From IMG/VR virus record IMGVR_UViG_3300021478_000114, positions 1-22,813 of that record: a stretch of 22,813 bases of DNA; one strand, written 5' to 3'. Under the pieces are notes generated by a model, which was not told the origin of the DNA, did not search any database, and saw only the letters and a program-made list of their open reading frames with translations. The position numbers and the translations under genes were made by a program. Source of the stretch: a virus. Below, piece by piece: positions 7,415 through 13,148 of the stretch; the first letter of the stretch is position 1; each line of letters opens with the position of its first letter.

Positions 7415-7597
7415 ATGACGGGCATAGCAGACGCAGAAAACAACAAGCGCGAGGGCACCGACGAGGAGCAGCTCGACGCGCATCTACTCGGGCCACGGAA
7501 GGTCTACCACCGGGACGGCAAGGACATCGAAGACGCGGCTGCGTTCGACGCTGATCCGGGCAAACTCGGCAAGGTGAGCACCCCGTTCCCGTACTGA
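7415..7597 (+). CDS. small acidic hypothetical protein, 60 aa
   Basis: ATG 7415 with AGGAG upstream. The product is very hydrophilic and acidic (NNKREGTDEEQLDAHLLG, then GKDIEDAAAFDADPGKLGKV) and has no Cys or membrane segment. It is the first of a run of tiny genes between portal and co-chaperonin. Family not recognised. The length and charge suggest a small binding or virion accessory protein, but nothing in the sequence proves it. Confidence 0.65.
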   Translation: MTGIADAENNKREGTDEEQLDAHLLGPRKVYHRDGKDIEDAAAFDADPGKLGKVSTPFPY

Positions 7598-7607
7598 AGG
7601 TGACGCC

Positions 7608-7823
7608 ATGCCGTCAACCAGTAAGAAACAGGCACACACCATGTCGGCCATCGCCCATGGGTGGACCCCTCCAGCGGACAGTAAGGTCGCCGATATCCCC
7701 GTTAGTGTGGCAAAGGACTTCCACAGCGCCGACAAGAAAGTCGGGAAGTGGGAGCACCCCACCAAGGTGACAAAGCGCGCCAAAGGTGGTAGTATCAAAT
7801 GTTCCGCGAAGTTTAACTATTGA
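7608..7823 (+). CDS. small basic hypothetical protein, 71 aa
   Basis: ATG 7608 with a modest ribosome site (AAGGTGA), ten bases after the previous stop. Lys/Ser-rich, beginning MPSTSKKQAHTMSAIAHG and ending with a basic tail, KRAKGGSIKCSAKFNY. The KRAKGGSIK segment resembles the GG-type units of the large repeat protein at 14823-16256, which may mean a shared interaction motif. No known domain is recognised. Soluble and likely DNA- or protein-binding because of charge; this is inference. Confidence 0.6.
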   Translation: MPSTSKKQAHTMSAIAHGWTPPADSKVADIPVSVAKDFHSADKKVGKWEHPTKVTKRAKGGSIKCSAKFNY

Positions 7824-7826
7824 ACC

Positions 7827-7946
7827 ATGGCATACGCTCGATACGGCGTCCGCAGCCCGCAGTGGTGGAAGCATCTCCGCGACTGGAAGCGTGTGTACTG
7901 GAAACGTGTGAGGGCTCGTGATCAAAGACATCCTGACCGAGATTGA
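7827..7946 (+). CDS. Trp/Arg-rich microprotein, 39 aa
   Basis: An ATG three bases after the previous stop opens a 39-residue frame ending TGA 7944-7946. The product is extremely basic and aromatic (RSPQWWKHLRDWKRVYWKRV). I recall similar short 'KHLR...KR' proteins near portal genes in other phages, which supports it being real, but this is from memory. No clear Shine-Dalgarno is visible, and it overlaps the next gene by 29 bases. A nucleic acid or membrane-surface binding peptide is plausible. Confidence 0.45.
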   Translation: MAYARYGVRSPQWWKHLRDWKRVYWKRVRARDQRHPDRD

Positions 7947-8109
7947 CCGCGTCGACGCGCGGGCCCGCGTAGAGTGCGGGCAGCCAATCAGTACGCGTAC
8001 GGCCTACAATGCCGGCCTGCGTATTGGCGTCGTGCAGGGCATTGACCGCGTGCGCCAGGCCATCATCAACATGCACGCCAAAGACAATGCGAAGGAGCAA
8101 GACCTGTAA
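7918..8109 (+). CDS. small helical hypothetical protein, 63 aa
   Basis: GTG 7918 with a GAGGG-like site a few bases upstream. The sequence looks wholly alpha-helical (IKDILTEIDRVDARARVE; GVVQGIDRVRQAIINMHA). Mixed charge, no Cys cluster, no membrane segment. Its stop overlaps the next start as TAATG. Function unknown; the heptad-like spacing suggests self-association or docking to another protein. Confidence 0.6.
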   Translation: MIKDILTEIDRVDARARVECGQPISTRTAYNAGLRIGVVQGIDRVRQAIINMHAKDNAKEQDL

Positions 8110-8423
8110 TGTGTACGTACTCGAATATCGGTGATATCGGCCGCGATATGTGGCCGCAACCGTGGGGACCAAAGCAGGAGCCATATAAGTTCCCGAATAT
8201 TACGACGCTCATGCCAGCGCCACCATACGGTGGAATCCCGATCAATCCACCCTACAATGGCCCGACGAAGGAGCAGTTCGAAGAGTTCTTGCAGCTTATG
8301 CGTCAGGCGAAGAAGTTCGACAAGGCTATGGGGCACCCGGACTGTGAGCAGGGCGAGAAGATCAAGTGGATCAAGGAACTGGCAGAATACCTTGGCTGCG
8401 ACGTGAAGGACCTCATCAAGTGA
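8109..8423 (+). CDS. hypothetical protein, 104 aa
   Basis: ATG 8109, TAATG overlap with the upstream gene. The first half is Pro/Gly/Tyr-rich and probably extended (APPYGGIPINPPYNGPT). The second half is helical with Lys/Glu (QFEEFLQLMRQAKKFDKA) and contains an HPDCEQGEKIKWIKELAEYL stretch. It looks like a flexible linker followed by a small helical domain. It belongs to the run of small genes and is not recognised. A virion or regulatory role cannot be separated from the sequence. Confidence 0.65.
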   Translation: MCTYSNIGDIGRDMWPQPWGPKQEPYKFPNITTLMPAPPYGGIPINPPYNGPTKEQFEEFLQLMRQAKKFDKAMGHPDCEQGEKIKWIKELAEYLGCDVKDLIK

Positions 8424-8542
8424 GCGACCCGAAACCCAAGACCCCCGCGCGCCCCGGCAGCCAGTGGGCGACTGGGAAACGTAAACAGATGAAGGGCTAC
8501 AGCGCGCCGAAGGGTTTCGCACGCGGAGCAAAGACCAAATGA
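8420..8542 (+). CDS. basic microprotein, 40 aa
   Basis: GTG 8420 overlaps the previous stop as GTGA, and its own TGA overlaps the next ATG as ATGA. The product is Lys/Arg/Pro/Gly-rich and disordered (PKPKTPARPGSQWATGKRKQ, ending KGFARGAKTK). Overlaps on both sides, identical in style to the rest of the operon, argue that it is translated. A nucleic-acid-binding or structural peptide is possible; no family recognised. Confidence 0.6.
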   Translation: MSDPKPKTPARPGSQWATGKRKQMKGYSAPKGFARGAKTK

Positions 8543-8808
8543 CAACCACCGCCGCAGACATTGATGCCGCCTACGCCACGCTGCGCATCTCGACGCAGTA
8601 CATGACGATGCCGCAACTCGACGCGCACGTCGCCGCCGTACTTGCCATGGCCGCTGCCGTACCTGTAACGGTGCTCCAGAATCTCGCGCTTCCGCCTGTG
8701 CCCGCGCCTCAGCCGCCGCCGAGTGCCGCTGTGGCAGCGCTCACTGCAGCCCAGGCCGCATTGAATGCCCAGGCCGCTGCAGCTGCAGTTATACCAGCCG
8801 GACCGTGA
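8539..8808 (+). CDS. Ala/Pro-rich small protein, 89 aa
   Basis: ATG 8539 (ATGA overlap). Residues 1-50 form an amphipathic helical region (DIDAAYATLRISTQYMTMPQ). Residues 50-65 are Pro-rich (LPPVPAPQPPPS), and the end is an Ala-rich helix (AALTAAQAALNAQAAAAAV). Low complexity limits inference. It closes the small-gene operon just before a weak terminator. It might be a minor virion or scaffold-like component, but this is a guess. Confidence 0.6.
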   Translation: MTTTAADIDAAYATLRISTQYMTMPQLDAHVAAVLAMAAAVPVTVLQNLALPPVPAPQPPPSAAVAALTAAQAALNAQAAAAAVIPAGP

Positions 8809-8824
8809 AGTCTATCACGTTTTT
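8804..8824 (+). terminator. weak rho-independent terminator
   Basis: CGTGA (8804-8808) pairs with TCACG (8815-8819) around a six-base loop, followed by five T (8820-8824). The stem overlaps the stop codon of the preceding gene. The short stem suggests partial termination between the small-gene run and the co-chaperonin. Confidence 0.45.
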
Positions 8825-8851
8825 GAACATTGAACAATCTTCGAGGTAAAA

Positions 8852-9307
8852 GTGACCACCCTAGCGAAAGTAAAGCTCCCGCAGCCTGAGTCTTTGATCC
8901 ACCAGACCATGGAGGATGCATTCCCAGATGTCGATCCAGGCGAGAAGCCGCTCGGCAGTCTCGTGCTCCTGCAGATCAAGCGGCCGGCGACTAAGACCAA
9001 GTCCGGCTTCCAGCTGTCTGGTTACGACATGGAGACCGAGTTCGACAACACGAAAATCGCCAAGGTGATTGCAATGGGGCGCCTAGCTTTCTGCAGCCGC
9101 ACCACGGGCGAGCAGTGGCCCGAGGGCGCCTGGGTGAAGGTGGGCGACTATATCCGCATCAGCCAGCACAATGTCGGCACCTGGACCATCCCGATGCCGG
9201 GCACGCGCGGCACGACGATTGAGGACCGCATTACCTTCGGCTTGATGGACGACCTGCAGTGCAAGAGCATCGTGGACGATCCCCTCAAGACAAAGGCCTT
9301 CTTTTAG
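8852..9307 (+). CDS. GroES-like co-chaperonin, 151 aa
   Basis: GTG 8852 with GAGGTAA upstream. From about residue 35 the layout follows the Cpn10/GroES barrel: GSLVLLQIKRPATKTKSGFQ, a mobile-loop-like stretch, KIAKVIAMG, a long insert (TTGEQWPEGAWVKVGDYIRI), and a closing strand. This insert with 'tGe.W.eG.w.kvGD' is what I know from phage-encoded co-chaperonins. Phage co-chaperonins (T4 gp31 type) replace host GroES so that GroEL can fold the capsid protein. Its place upstream of the scaffold and capsid genes fits that. The N-terminal 30 residues (KVKLPQPESLIHQTMEDAF) are an extension beyond classic GroES. The call rests on pattern alone. Confidence 0.75.
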   Translation: MTTLAKVKLPQPESLIHQTMEDAFPDVDPGEKPLGSLVLLQIKRPATKTKSGFQLSGYDMETEFDNTKIAKVIAMGRLAFCSRTTGEQWPEGAWVKVGDYIRISQHNVGTWTIPMPGTRGTTIEDRITFGLMDDLQCKSIVDDPLKTKAFF

Positions 9308-9316
9308 TGGTACAAT
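9287..9316 (+). promoter_or_regulatory. candidate sigma70-type promoter for the structured RNA region
   Basis: AAGACA (9287-9292) and TACAAT (9311-9316) are spaced by 18 bases, a fair -35/-10 pair. It straddles the stop of the co-chaperonin gene and would start transcription near 9322, just where the non-coding, hairpin-rich region begins. Not proven. Confidence 0.45.
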
Positions 9317-9568
9317 AGGATTATCGCTTAGAGTCGCAATCTAGCGCAGCTGGGGTGAGAGGCCCCTTCGTACAATCGCCTGGCGCTCCACAAACGTCCC
9401 CGCAAGGGGTAAAGCACTGAGCGGCGGCAACCCGGGAGAATGGCCTGGGCCGTTTCGGGCCGTGTCGTAAACGGTCCACCAATTCAGCAAGCGCAGGCAC
9501 TGCAGTGTACCAGCGGAGCTTCCGACAGACGGACGCCGTCTGGGATGCGATACCCAAGACACCCTCAT
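9317..9568 (+). ncRNA. unassigned structured RNA upstream of a tRNA-like element
   Basis: No credible coding frame is present on either strand, but there are many clean stems. AGCGCAG (9343-9349) pairs with CTGGCGCT (9380-9387) with one bulge, enclosing GGGG/CCCC. CCCC-GCAA-GGGG (9398-9409) has a GNRA tetraloop. A nine-base stem joins 9447-9455 to 9469-9477. CACTGCAGTG (9498-9507) is a palindrome. CGGA-gct-TCCG occupies 9514-9524, and a perfect seven-base stem (CAGACGG/CCGTCTG) occupies 9526-9542. A likely promoter lies just upstream and a tRNA-like unit just downstream. I could not match it to tmRNA, RNase P RNA or a group I intron. Possibly a phage regulatory RNA freed by tRNA processing. 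Confidence 0.4.
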
Positions 9569-9645
9569 AGCGGGGTAGACTGGATTGGCCCCAGCGTGGC
9601 CTCATAAGCCATCGAAGCGAGTTCGATTCTCGCCCATCGCTACCA
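9569..9645 (+). tRNA. tRNA-like element, anticodon CAU (Met or Ile2 type), slightly irregular
   Basis: A 77-base unit ending in encoded CCA (9643-9645). The anticodon arm is GTGGC-CTCATAA-GCCAT with CAT at 9603-9605. The T arm is perfect (GCGAG-TTCGATT-CTCGC, 9617-9633). The acceptor AGCGGGG pairs with the 3' side if one A (9636) is bulged and one G-T pair is allowed. The D arm is imperfect: it fits GACT with AG-C as if one base were missing, or else a shifted CTGG/CCAG stem. CAU could be initiator, elongator Met or, after lysidine modification, Ile2. The irregular arms mean it may be a diverged functional tRNA, a decaying one, or a tRNA mimic used for RNA processing. Confidence 0.6.
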
Positions 9646-9670
9646 TCACGGCTCCCTTGAATGGCGAGCA

Positions 9671-9693
9671 GCCGCCCGTTTCACCGTGGCGGC
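9671..9693 (+). other. GC-rich hairpin downstream of the tRNA-like element
   Basis: GCCGCC (9671-9676) pairs with GGCGGC (9688-9693) around an eleven-base loop. No T run follows (CTATTAAATAA instead), so it is not a clear terminator. It could be a processing or stability element. Confidence 0.35.
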
Positions 9694-9730
9694 CTATTAA
9701 ATAACGGGATACATCCACCAAGATGCCCAA

Positions 9731-9760
9731 TTCGGGCATAACCGAACCCATTCTGGGGTT
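9731..9760 (+). promoter_or_regulatory. two overlapping alternative hairpins just upstream of the scaffold gene
   Basis: TTCGG (9731-9735) pairs with CCGAA (9742-9746), and AACCC (9745-9749) pairs with GGGTT (9756-9760). They share two bases, so the stems compete. The ribosome site AAGGA (9768-9772) follows. This could be a switch or attenuator controlling scaffold expression. Confidence 0.35.
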
Positions 9761-9779
9761 CTATACCAAGGAAAACAAG

Positions 9780-10796
9780 ATGGGAACCATCCGCGAGACA
9801 GACGGCGACATTGACCGCGACCAGGACGACTCACGCATGCAGCAGCAGCGCGGCGCCGAGGAAGTCGAGGTAGAGCAAGAACAGCAAGAGCGCCAGGAGC
9901 CAGAGGTCGAGGTAGTCGAATCATCTGGCGACGACGAGCAGGGCGACGAACGCATTGCCCAGGGCGACGAAGAGGGCGGCCAGCGCGAGCAGCGCCGGGA
10001 AACCTCTGCAGAGCGCCGCAAGCGCGCCAAGGAAGCCAAGCTCCGCGATAAGCGCGAACTGGACTTCCAGAAACGCGAGCTTGACCGCCTCCAGCGCACC
10101 GTCTGGGACCTAACCCAGGGTCAAATTGCGACTCGCGTCACAGAATTAGATAATCGCATAACTTCGGCAGATGCCGAGGTTAAGCAGTGGGACCTGGTCA
10201 AAGCTAAGGCCATCACTGCCAAGAACGGCGAGGACGCGGTCGCCGCCGACAACCTGCGTTCCGCAGCGCAATTAAAGCTGGATCAGGCCCGCTGGGAAAA
10301 GCAGCGCATCGCCGACCAGCAGCGCCAGCCGGTCCAGGTCGACACTTCAGTCGAGGGCTTCAAGCAGCAATTCTTTGCTGATAATAAATGGTACAATCCC
10401 AATGGAGTCGACGAAGATTCCTTGATTGTCAAGGCCATCGACAACGCGGTCGCACAGCAGTACCGCCCCTCCGATCCAACGTACTGGGAAGAACTGCAGA
10501 AGCGCGTGAACGCCCGGTTAGGGAAGAACGTGCGCAAGAACAACGAAGCCGACGACTCCGACGACGAGGACGACGGCGAACAAGAAGTCCACCAGGAACG
10601 CCAACAGCGCCGGGGTGGCCCGCCGGTAGGCGGAAGTACCCGCAGCAACTCCACGGGCGGCGGCAGCAAGGTGCAAATCATGCTGTCCCCCGAGCGAGTG
10701 CAGGCCATGAAGGACGCAGGCTACTGGGATGACCCAGTGGTGCGCCAGAAGATGGCCAAGAAGTACTCAGAATACGACCGACAAAATCGCGGCTAA
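9780..10796 (+). CDS. putative scaffolding / capsid assembly protein, 338 aa
   Basis: I choose ATG 9780, seven bases after AAGGA, over an in-frame ATG at 9723 that has no ribosome site and lies in the hairpin region. Residues 1-80 are extremely acidic and Gln/Glu-rich (EEVEVEQEQQERQEPEVEVV). Then follow a basic helix (AERRKRAKEAKLRDKRELDF) and a long coiled coil to about residue 185. Next is a compact segment (GFKQQFFADNKWYNPNGVDE), another acidic linker, and a basic C-terminal helix. High charge, coiled coil and a position just ahead of the capsid protein are typical of scaffolds, which guide shell assembly and are then lost. No internal protease domain is seen. Call by composition and context. 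Confidence 0.7.
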   Translation: MGTIRETDGDIDRDQDDSRMQQQRGAEEVEVEQEQQERQEPEVEVVESSGDDEQGDERIAQGDEEGGQREQRRETSAERRKRAKEAKLRDKRELDFQKRELDRLQRTVWDLTQGQIATRVTELDNRITSADAEVKQWDLVKAKAITAKNGEDAVAADNLRSAAQLKLDQARWEKQRIADQQRQPVQVDTSVEGFKQQFFADNKWYNPNGVDEDSLIVKAIDNAVAQQYRPSDPTYWEELQKRVNARLGKNVRKNNEADDSDDEDDGEQEVHQERQQRRGGPPVGGSTRSNSTGGGSKVQIMLSPERVQAMKDAGYWDDPVVRQKMAKKYSEYDRQNRG

Positions 10797-10812
10797 CCTC
10801 TAGGAGTCAGCC

Positions 10813-11355
10813 ATGGAACAAGATCAACGTTTAAGTAAAGCGACCGTCAACACGCGGAAATCGAAAGCCAGCCAAGATCGGCAGGTTACAGAGGACCGAG
10901 AGCAAACGGATGCTGATCGGCTGGAATTATTTAGGGCGAGCTTCGCGCAAGCGGCACTGCCAGACATTCCGCCTATACCCGGATTCCACGTTGTTTGGCT
11001 TGCGTCAAACAATCCTCGCGACTCGCTGGCCATGCGCCATCGAATGGGCTACACGCCCGTAGTTGCGGAGGACGTCAAGGGCTTCGAGTTCGTCGCCGAC
11101 AAGGGCGGACCCACCGATGGCCTGATACGTGTCAACGAGATGGTGGCCTACAAGCTGCCGCAGTCGTTGTACAACCTCTACATGCGCGAGAATCATCACT
11201 ACCGTCCTGCCCAGGAACAGACCAAGCTGACCGATACGGTCACGAGTCTGAAACAGAAGGCGCAGCACAGCGGTGCCGACGTCGATGAAGGGGATGGAGT
11301 CGCAGCACTCCGCGAACTGGACTCCGTGCCAGTCCCCGACTTCTCCGAAGAATAA
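10813..11355 (+). CDS. conserved hypothetical protein of the capsid module, 180 aa
   Basis: ATG 10813 with TAGGAG upstream. Residues 1-35 are polar and probably disordered. The core begins at LPDIPPIPGFHVVWLASNNP, followed by RHRMGYTPVVAEDV and NEMVAYKLPQSLYNLYMREN. In other phages I know similar 'G.H..WL...N..D....R...GY.PV' proteins next to the major capsid gene, but their function is not known to me. The C-terminal tail is acidic. It may be a minor capsid component or assembly helper. Confidence is high that it is a gene, low for the role. Confidence 0.75.
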   Translation: MEQDQRLSKATVNTRKSKASQDRQVTEDREQTDADRLELFRASFAQAALPDIPPIPGFHVVWLASNNPRDSLAMRHRMGYTPVVAEDVKGFEFVADKGGPTDGLIRVNEMVAYKLPQSLYNLYMRENHHYRPAQEQTKLTDTVTSLKQKAQHSGADVDEGDGVAALRELDSVPVPDFSEE

Positions 11356-11413
11356 CATTCCTCGTCGAGAGCGGTGACCAGCGCGGGGACTCTCAACCCT
11401 GTAAGGAAACCAC

Positions 11414-12076
11414 ATGTCTCTCACAGCCCTTCCCTCTGGGTTGGTGCCGGCGTATCACCCGTCTGGTGAAATCCGCAGCATCGCCCACCCTGGCATCCTA
11501 CTGCCGGGAACCAACGTCAACATTTTCAAGGGTCAACCCGTGAAAGTGCTGATTGGGACTGGTGGTGCCGTCAACGGCGTCACTGTTCCTGCCGGCCAAT
11601 CGTACCTCGCTCCCTGCACCGCAGGCGCGGACAAGGTCTACGGCGTCTTCGCAGGCGTCGAGTACTTTGATGCGACCGGCTTCCCTCAAGAGTCGAATTT
11701 CTGGCCAGCCAGCCAGACAACCTTTGCCGGCACCGTCATCACGGCGTTCATCTGGCAAGACCCGCTCATTGAGTACACCATCCAGACTGACGGTACCGCC
11801 TCTGGCGTCGCCGTTACTCCGGGACTTGGCGACACCTTCCCGCGCTATGATGGCCGTGAAGTCAACATGGTCAACTTCGCCGCCGGCTCCGCCACGGTTG
11901 GGTTGTCCCAGTGTGCCGCTGGGTTGTCCACAATCGTGGCAACCGGTGCCCAAGGTCAGCTGTCGATCACCAAGACCGACCCGACCATCCTCAACCAAAC
12001 TGCCGGCGACGCGTTTCTCCAGCTGCAAGTTCGTATAGCGAACTCGCAGACGGCGACCCCGTTCGTTTCGGTCTAA
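11414..12076 (+). CDS. putative capsid-associated (decoration-like) structural protein, 220 aa
   Basis: ATG 11414 with AAGGA upstream. The sequence is beta-rich, with Gly, Thr, Val and Pro (GQPVKVLIGTGGAVNGVTVP; YGVFAGVEYFDATGFPQESN), a small N-terminal segment (MSLTALPSGLVPAYHPSGEI) and no charged helices. It sits immediately before the major capsid gene, the usual place for head decoration or cement proteins. A capsid-stabilising role is inferred from position and fold style; no diagnostic motif is seen. Confidence 0.7.
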   Translation: MSLTALPSGLVPAYHPSGEIRSIAHPGILLPGTNVNIFKGQPVKVLIGTGGAVNGVTVPAGQSYLAPCTAGADKVYGVFAGVEYFDATGFPQESNFWPASQTTFAGTVITAFIWQDPLIEYTIQTDGTASGVAVTPGLGDTFPRYDGREVNMVNFAAGSATVGLSQCAAGLSTIVATGAQGQLSITKTDPTILNQTAGDAFLQLQVRIANSQTATPFVSV

Positions 12077-12089
12077 GGAGCGCGCTTAA

Positions 12090-13007
12090 ATGGCTGCCCC
12101 AATGCGAAGTACAGACTTCCGAAACATCGTTGAGCCAATTCTCAACGAGGAATTCGATGGAGTCTACGAACAGCGCGCGGACGAATGGAACCAGGTCTTC
12201 AAGCAGATCACCGGTATCCCCCGCTCGTTCCACGAAGAGCCAGTGCTTTACGGCTTCAGCGCCGCGCCGCTCCTCCCCGACGGTCAACCCGTTACCTACC
12301 AGGCTGGCGGACAGTTGTTCGTCTACCGGTACTTCTACCAGGTCTATGGTCTCGCCTTCGCGCTGACCAAGGTCCTCGTGGAAGACGGCGACCACATCCG
12401 TATCGGTCAAACCTACTCGCGCCACTTGGCGCAGAGCTTGATCGAGACCAAGGAAACCCTCTGTGCGAACATCATCAACCGGGCCTTCAACAGCTCGTTT
12501 GTCGGTGGCGACGGCGTGTCCTTGATCAACACGGCTCACCCGATCCAAAACGCGGGCTCGTTCTCGAACCAGCTCGCCACCGCCGCTGCCCTCAGCCAGA
12601 CGTCCCTGGAACAGATCCTGATCCAGATCCGCAACGCTGTCGACAACAACGGCAAGCGCATCCGCCTGGAGCCCAAGAAGCTCGTGGTCGCGCCGTCGAA
12701 CGTGTTCCAGTCCGAAGTGCTCCTCAAGAGCGTGCTCCGTACGGGTACCACGAACAACGACATCAACCCGATCAAGTCCATGGGCTTGCTCTCGGGTGGT
12801 CAAGCGAACCTGTCGCGTCTGACCTCGAATACGGCCTGGTTCGTCCAGACCGACGCCCCGGAAGGCCTGAAGCTCGTGCAACGTCGCACGCTGCAGAAGT
12901 CCATGGAAGGCGACTTCGAGACCGACTCGATGCGGTACAAAGCCACTGAGCGCTACGCGGTAGGTTGGACCGACCCGCGCGCCCTCTTCGGCACGCCGGG
13001 CCTGTAG
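12090..13007 (+). CDS. major capsid protein (HK97 fold, Mu-like), 305 aa
   Basis: Starts at ATG 12090 after a strong TAAGGAG site and ends in a double stop (TAGTAG). It forms the icosahedral shell. The N-terminal helix (RNIVEPILNEEFDGVYEQRA) is followed by the long spine and P-domain. Features typical of Mu-type capsid proteins are present: VSLINTAHPIQNAG, the helix LEQILIQIRNAVDNNGKRIR with EPKKLVVAPSNVFQ, and SNTAWFVQTDAPEGLKLVQR near the end. No N-terminal delta domain or maturation protease is visible, matching the use of a separate scaffold. Followed directly by a strong terminator, as expected for the most abundant virion protein. Confidence 0.9.
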   Translation: MAAPMRSTDFRNIVEPILNEEFDGVYEQRADEWNQVFKQITGIPRSFHEEPVLYGFSAAPLLPDGQPVTYQAGGQLFVYRYFYQVYGLAFALTKVLVEDGDHIRIGQTYSRHLAQSLIETKETLCANIINRAFNSSFVGGDGVSLINTAHPIQNAGSFSNQLATAAALSQTSLEQILIQIRNAVDNNGKRIRLEPKKLVVAPSNVFQSEVLLKSVLRTGTTNNDINPIKSMGLLSGGQANLSRLTSNTAWFVQTDAPEGLKLVQRRTLQKSMEGDFETDSMRYKATERYAVGWTDPRALFGTPGL

Positions 13008-13015
13008 TAGACCCC

Positions 13016-13069
13016 GACCCGGGCTTTTGCCCTGGTCAGCTCCCCCGGGAAACCGGGGGATGCCTTTTT
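13016..13069 (+). terminator. tandem rho-independent terminator after the major capsid gene
   Basis: The first hairpin is GACC-c-GGGC (13016-13024), loop TTTT, GCCC-t-GGTC (13029-13037). The second is a seven-base CCCCCGG/CCGGGGG stem (13042-13059) with a GAAA tetraloop, one more T-A pair outside it, and a five-T run (13065-13069). The second is a textbook terminator; the first may add stability to the capsid transcript end. Confidence 0.88.
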
Positions 13070-13081
13070 CTCTCGTTCCTT

Positions 13082-13130
13082 TAACCAGCGGAAGCTCTCG
13101 TCGACCCCGGAAGGCGCAGTGTAGGGCACG
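13082..13130 (+). repeat. leader element A sharing blocks with the leader at 16254
   Basis: TAACCAGC (13082-13089), TCGACC (13101-13106) and TAGGGCACG (13122-13130) occur in this order. The same three blocks occur in order in the spacer at 16254-16290. Here they lie between a terminator and the start of a structural gene. Possibly a duplicated leader or phage promoter. Confidence 0.35.
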
Positions 13131-13148
13131 ATCCGACAAGGTGTAAAC

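Noticed and set aside
9308-9650. tmRNA, group I intron or RNase P RNA as identity of the non-coding region
   Set aside because: No tag reading frame or 5' acceptor partner for the 3' end (tmRNA), no clear paired P/Q/R/S core (group I), and none of the RNase P conserved boxes could be found by eye.
9723-9779. Alternative upstream start of the scaffold gene at 9723
   Set aside because: No Shine-Dalgarno is present and the 19 extra codons fall within the hairpin region; ATG 9780 has AAGGA seven bases upstream.
11991-13139. Long antisense open frame (382 aa) over the major capsid gene
   Set aside because: It mirrors the GC-rich capsid gene on the other strand; its Arg/Gly/Val-rich composition lacks any domain, and the + strand gene has a strong ribosome site and family motifs.
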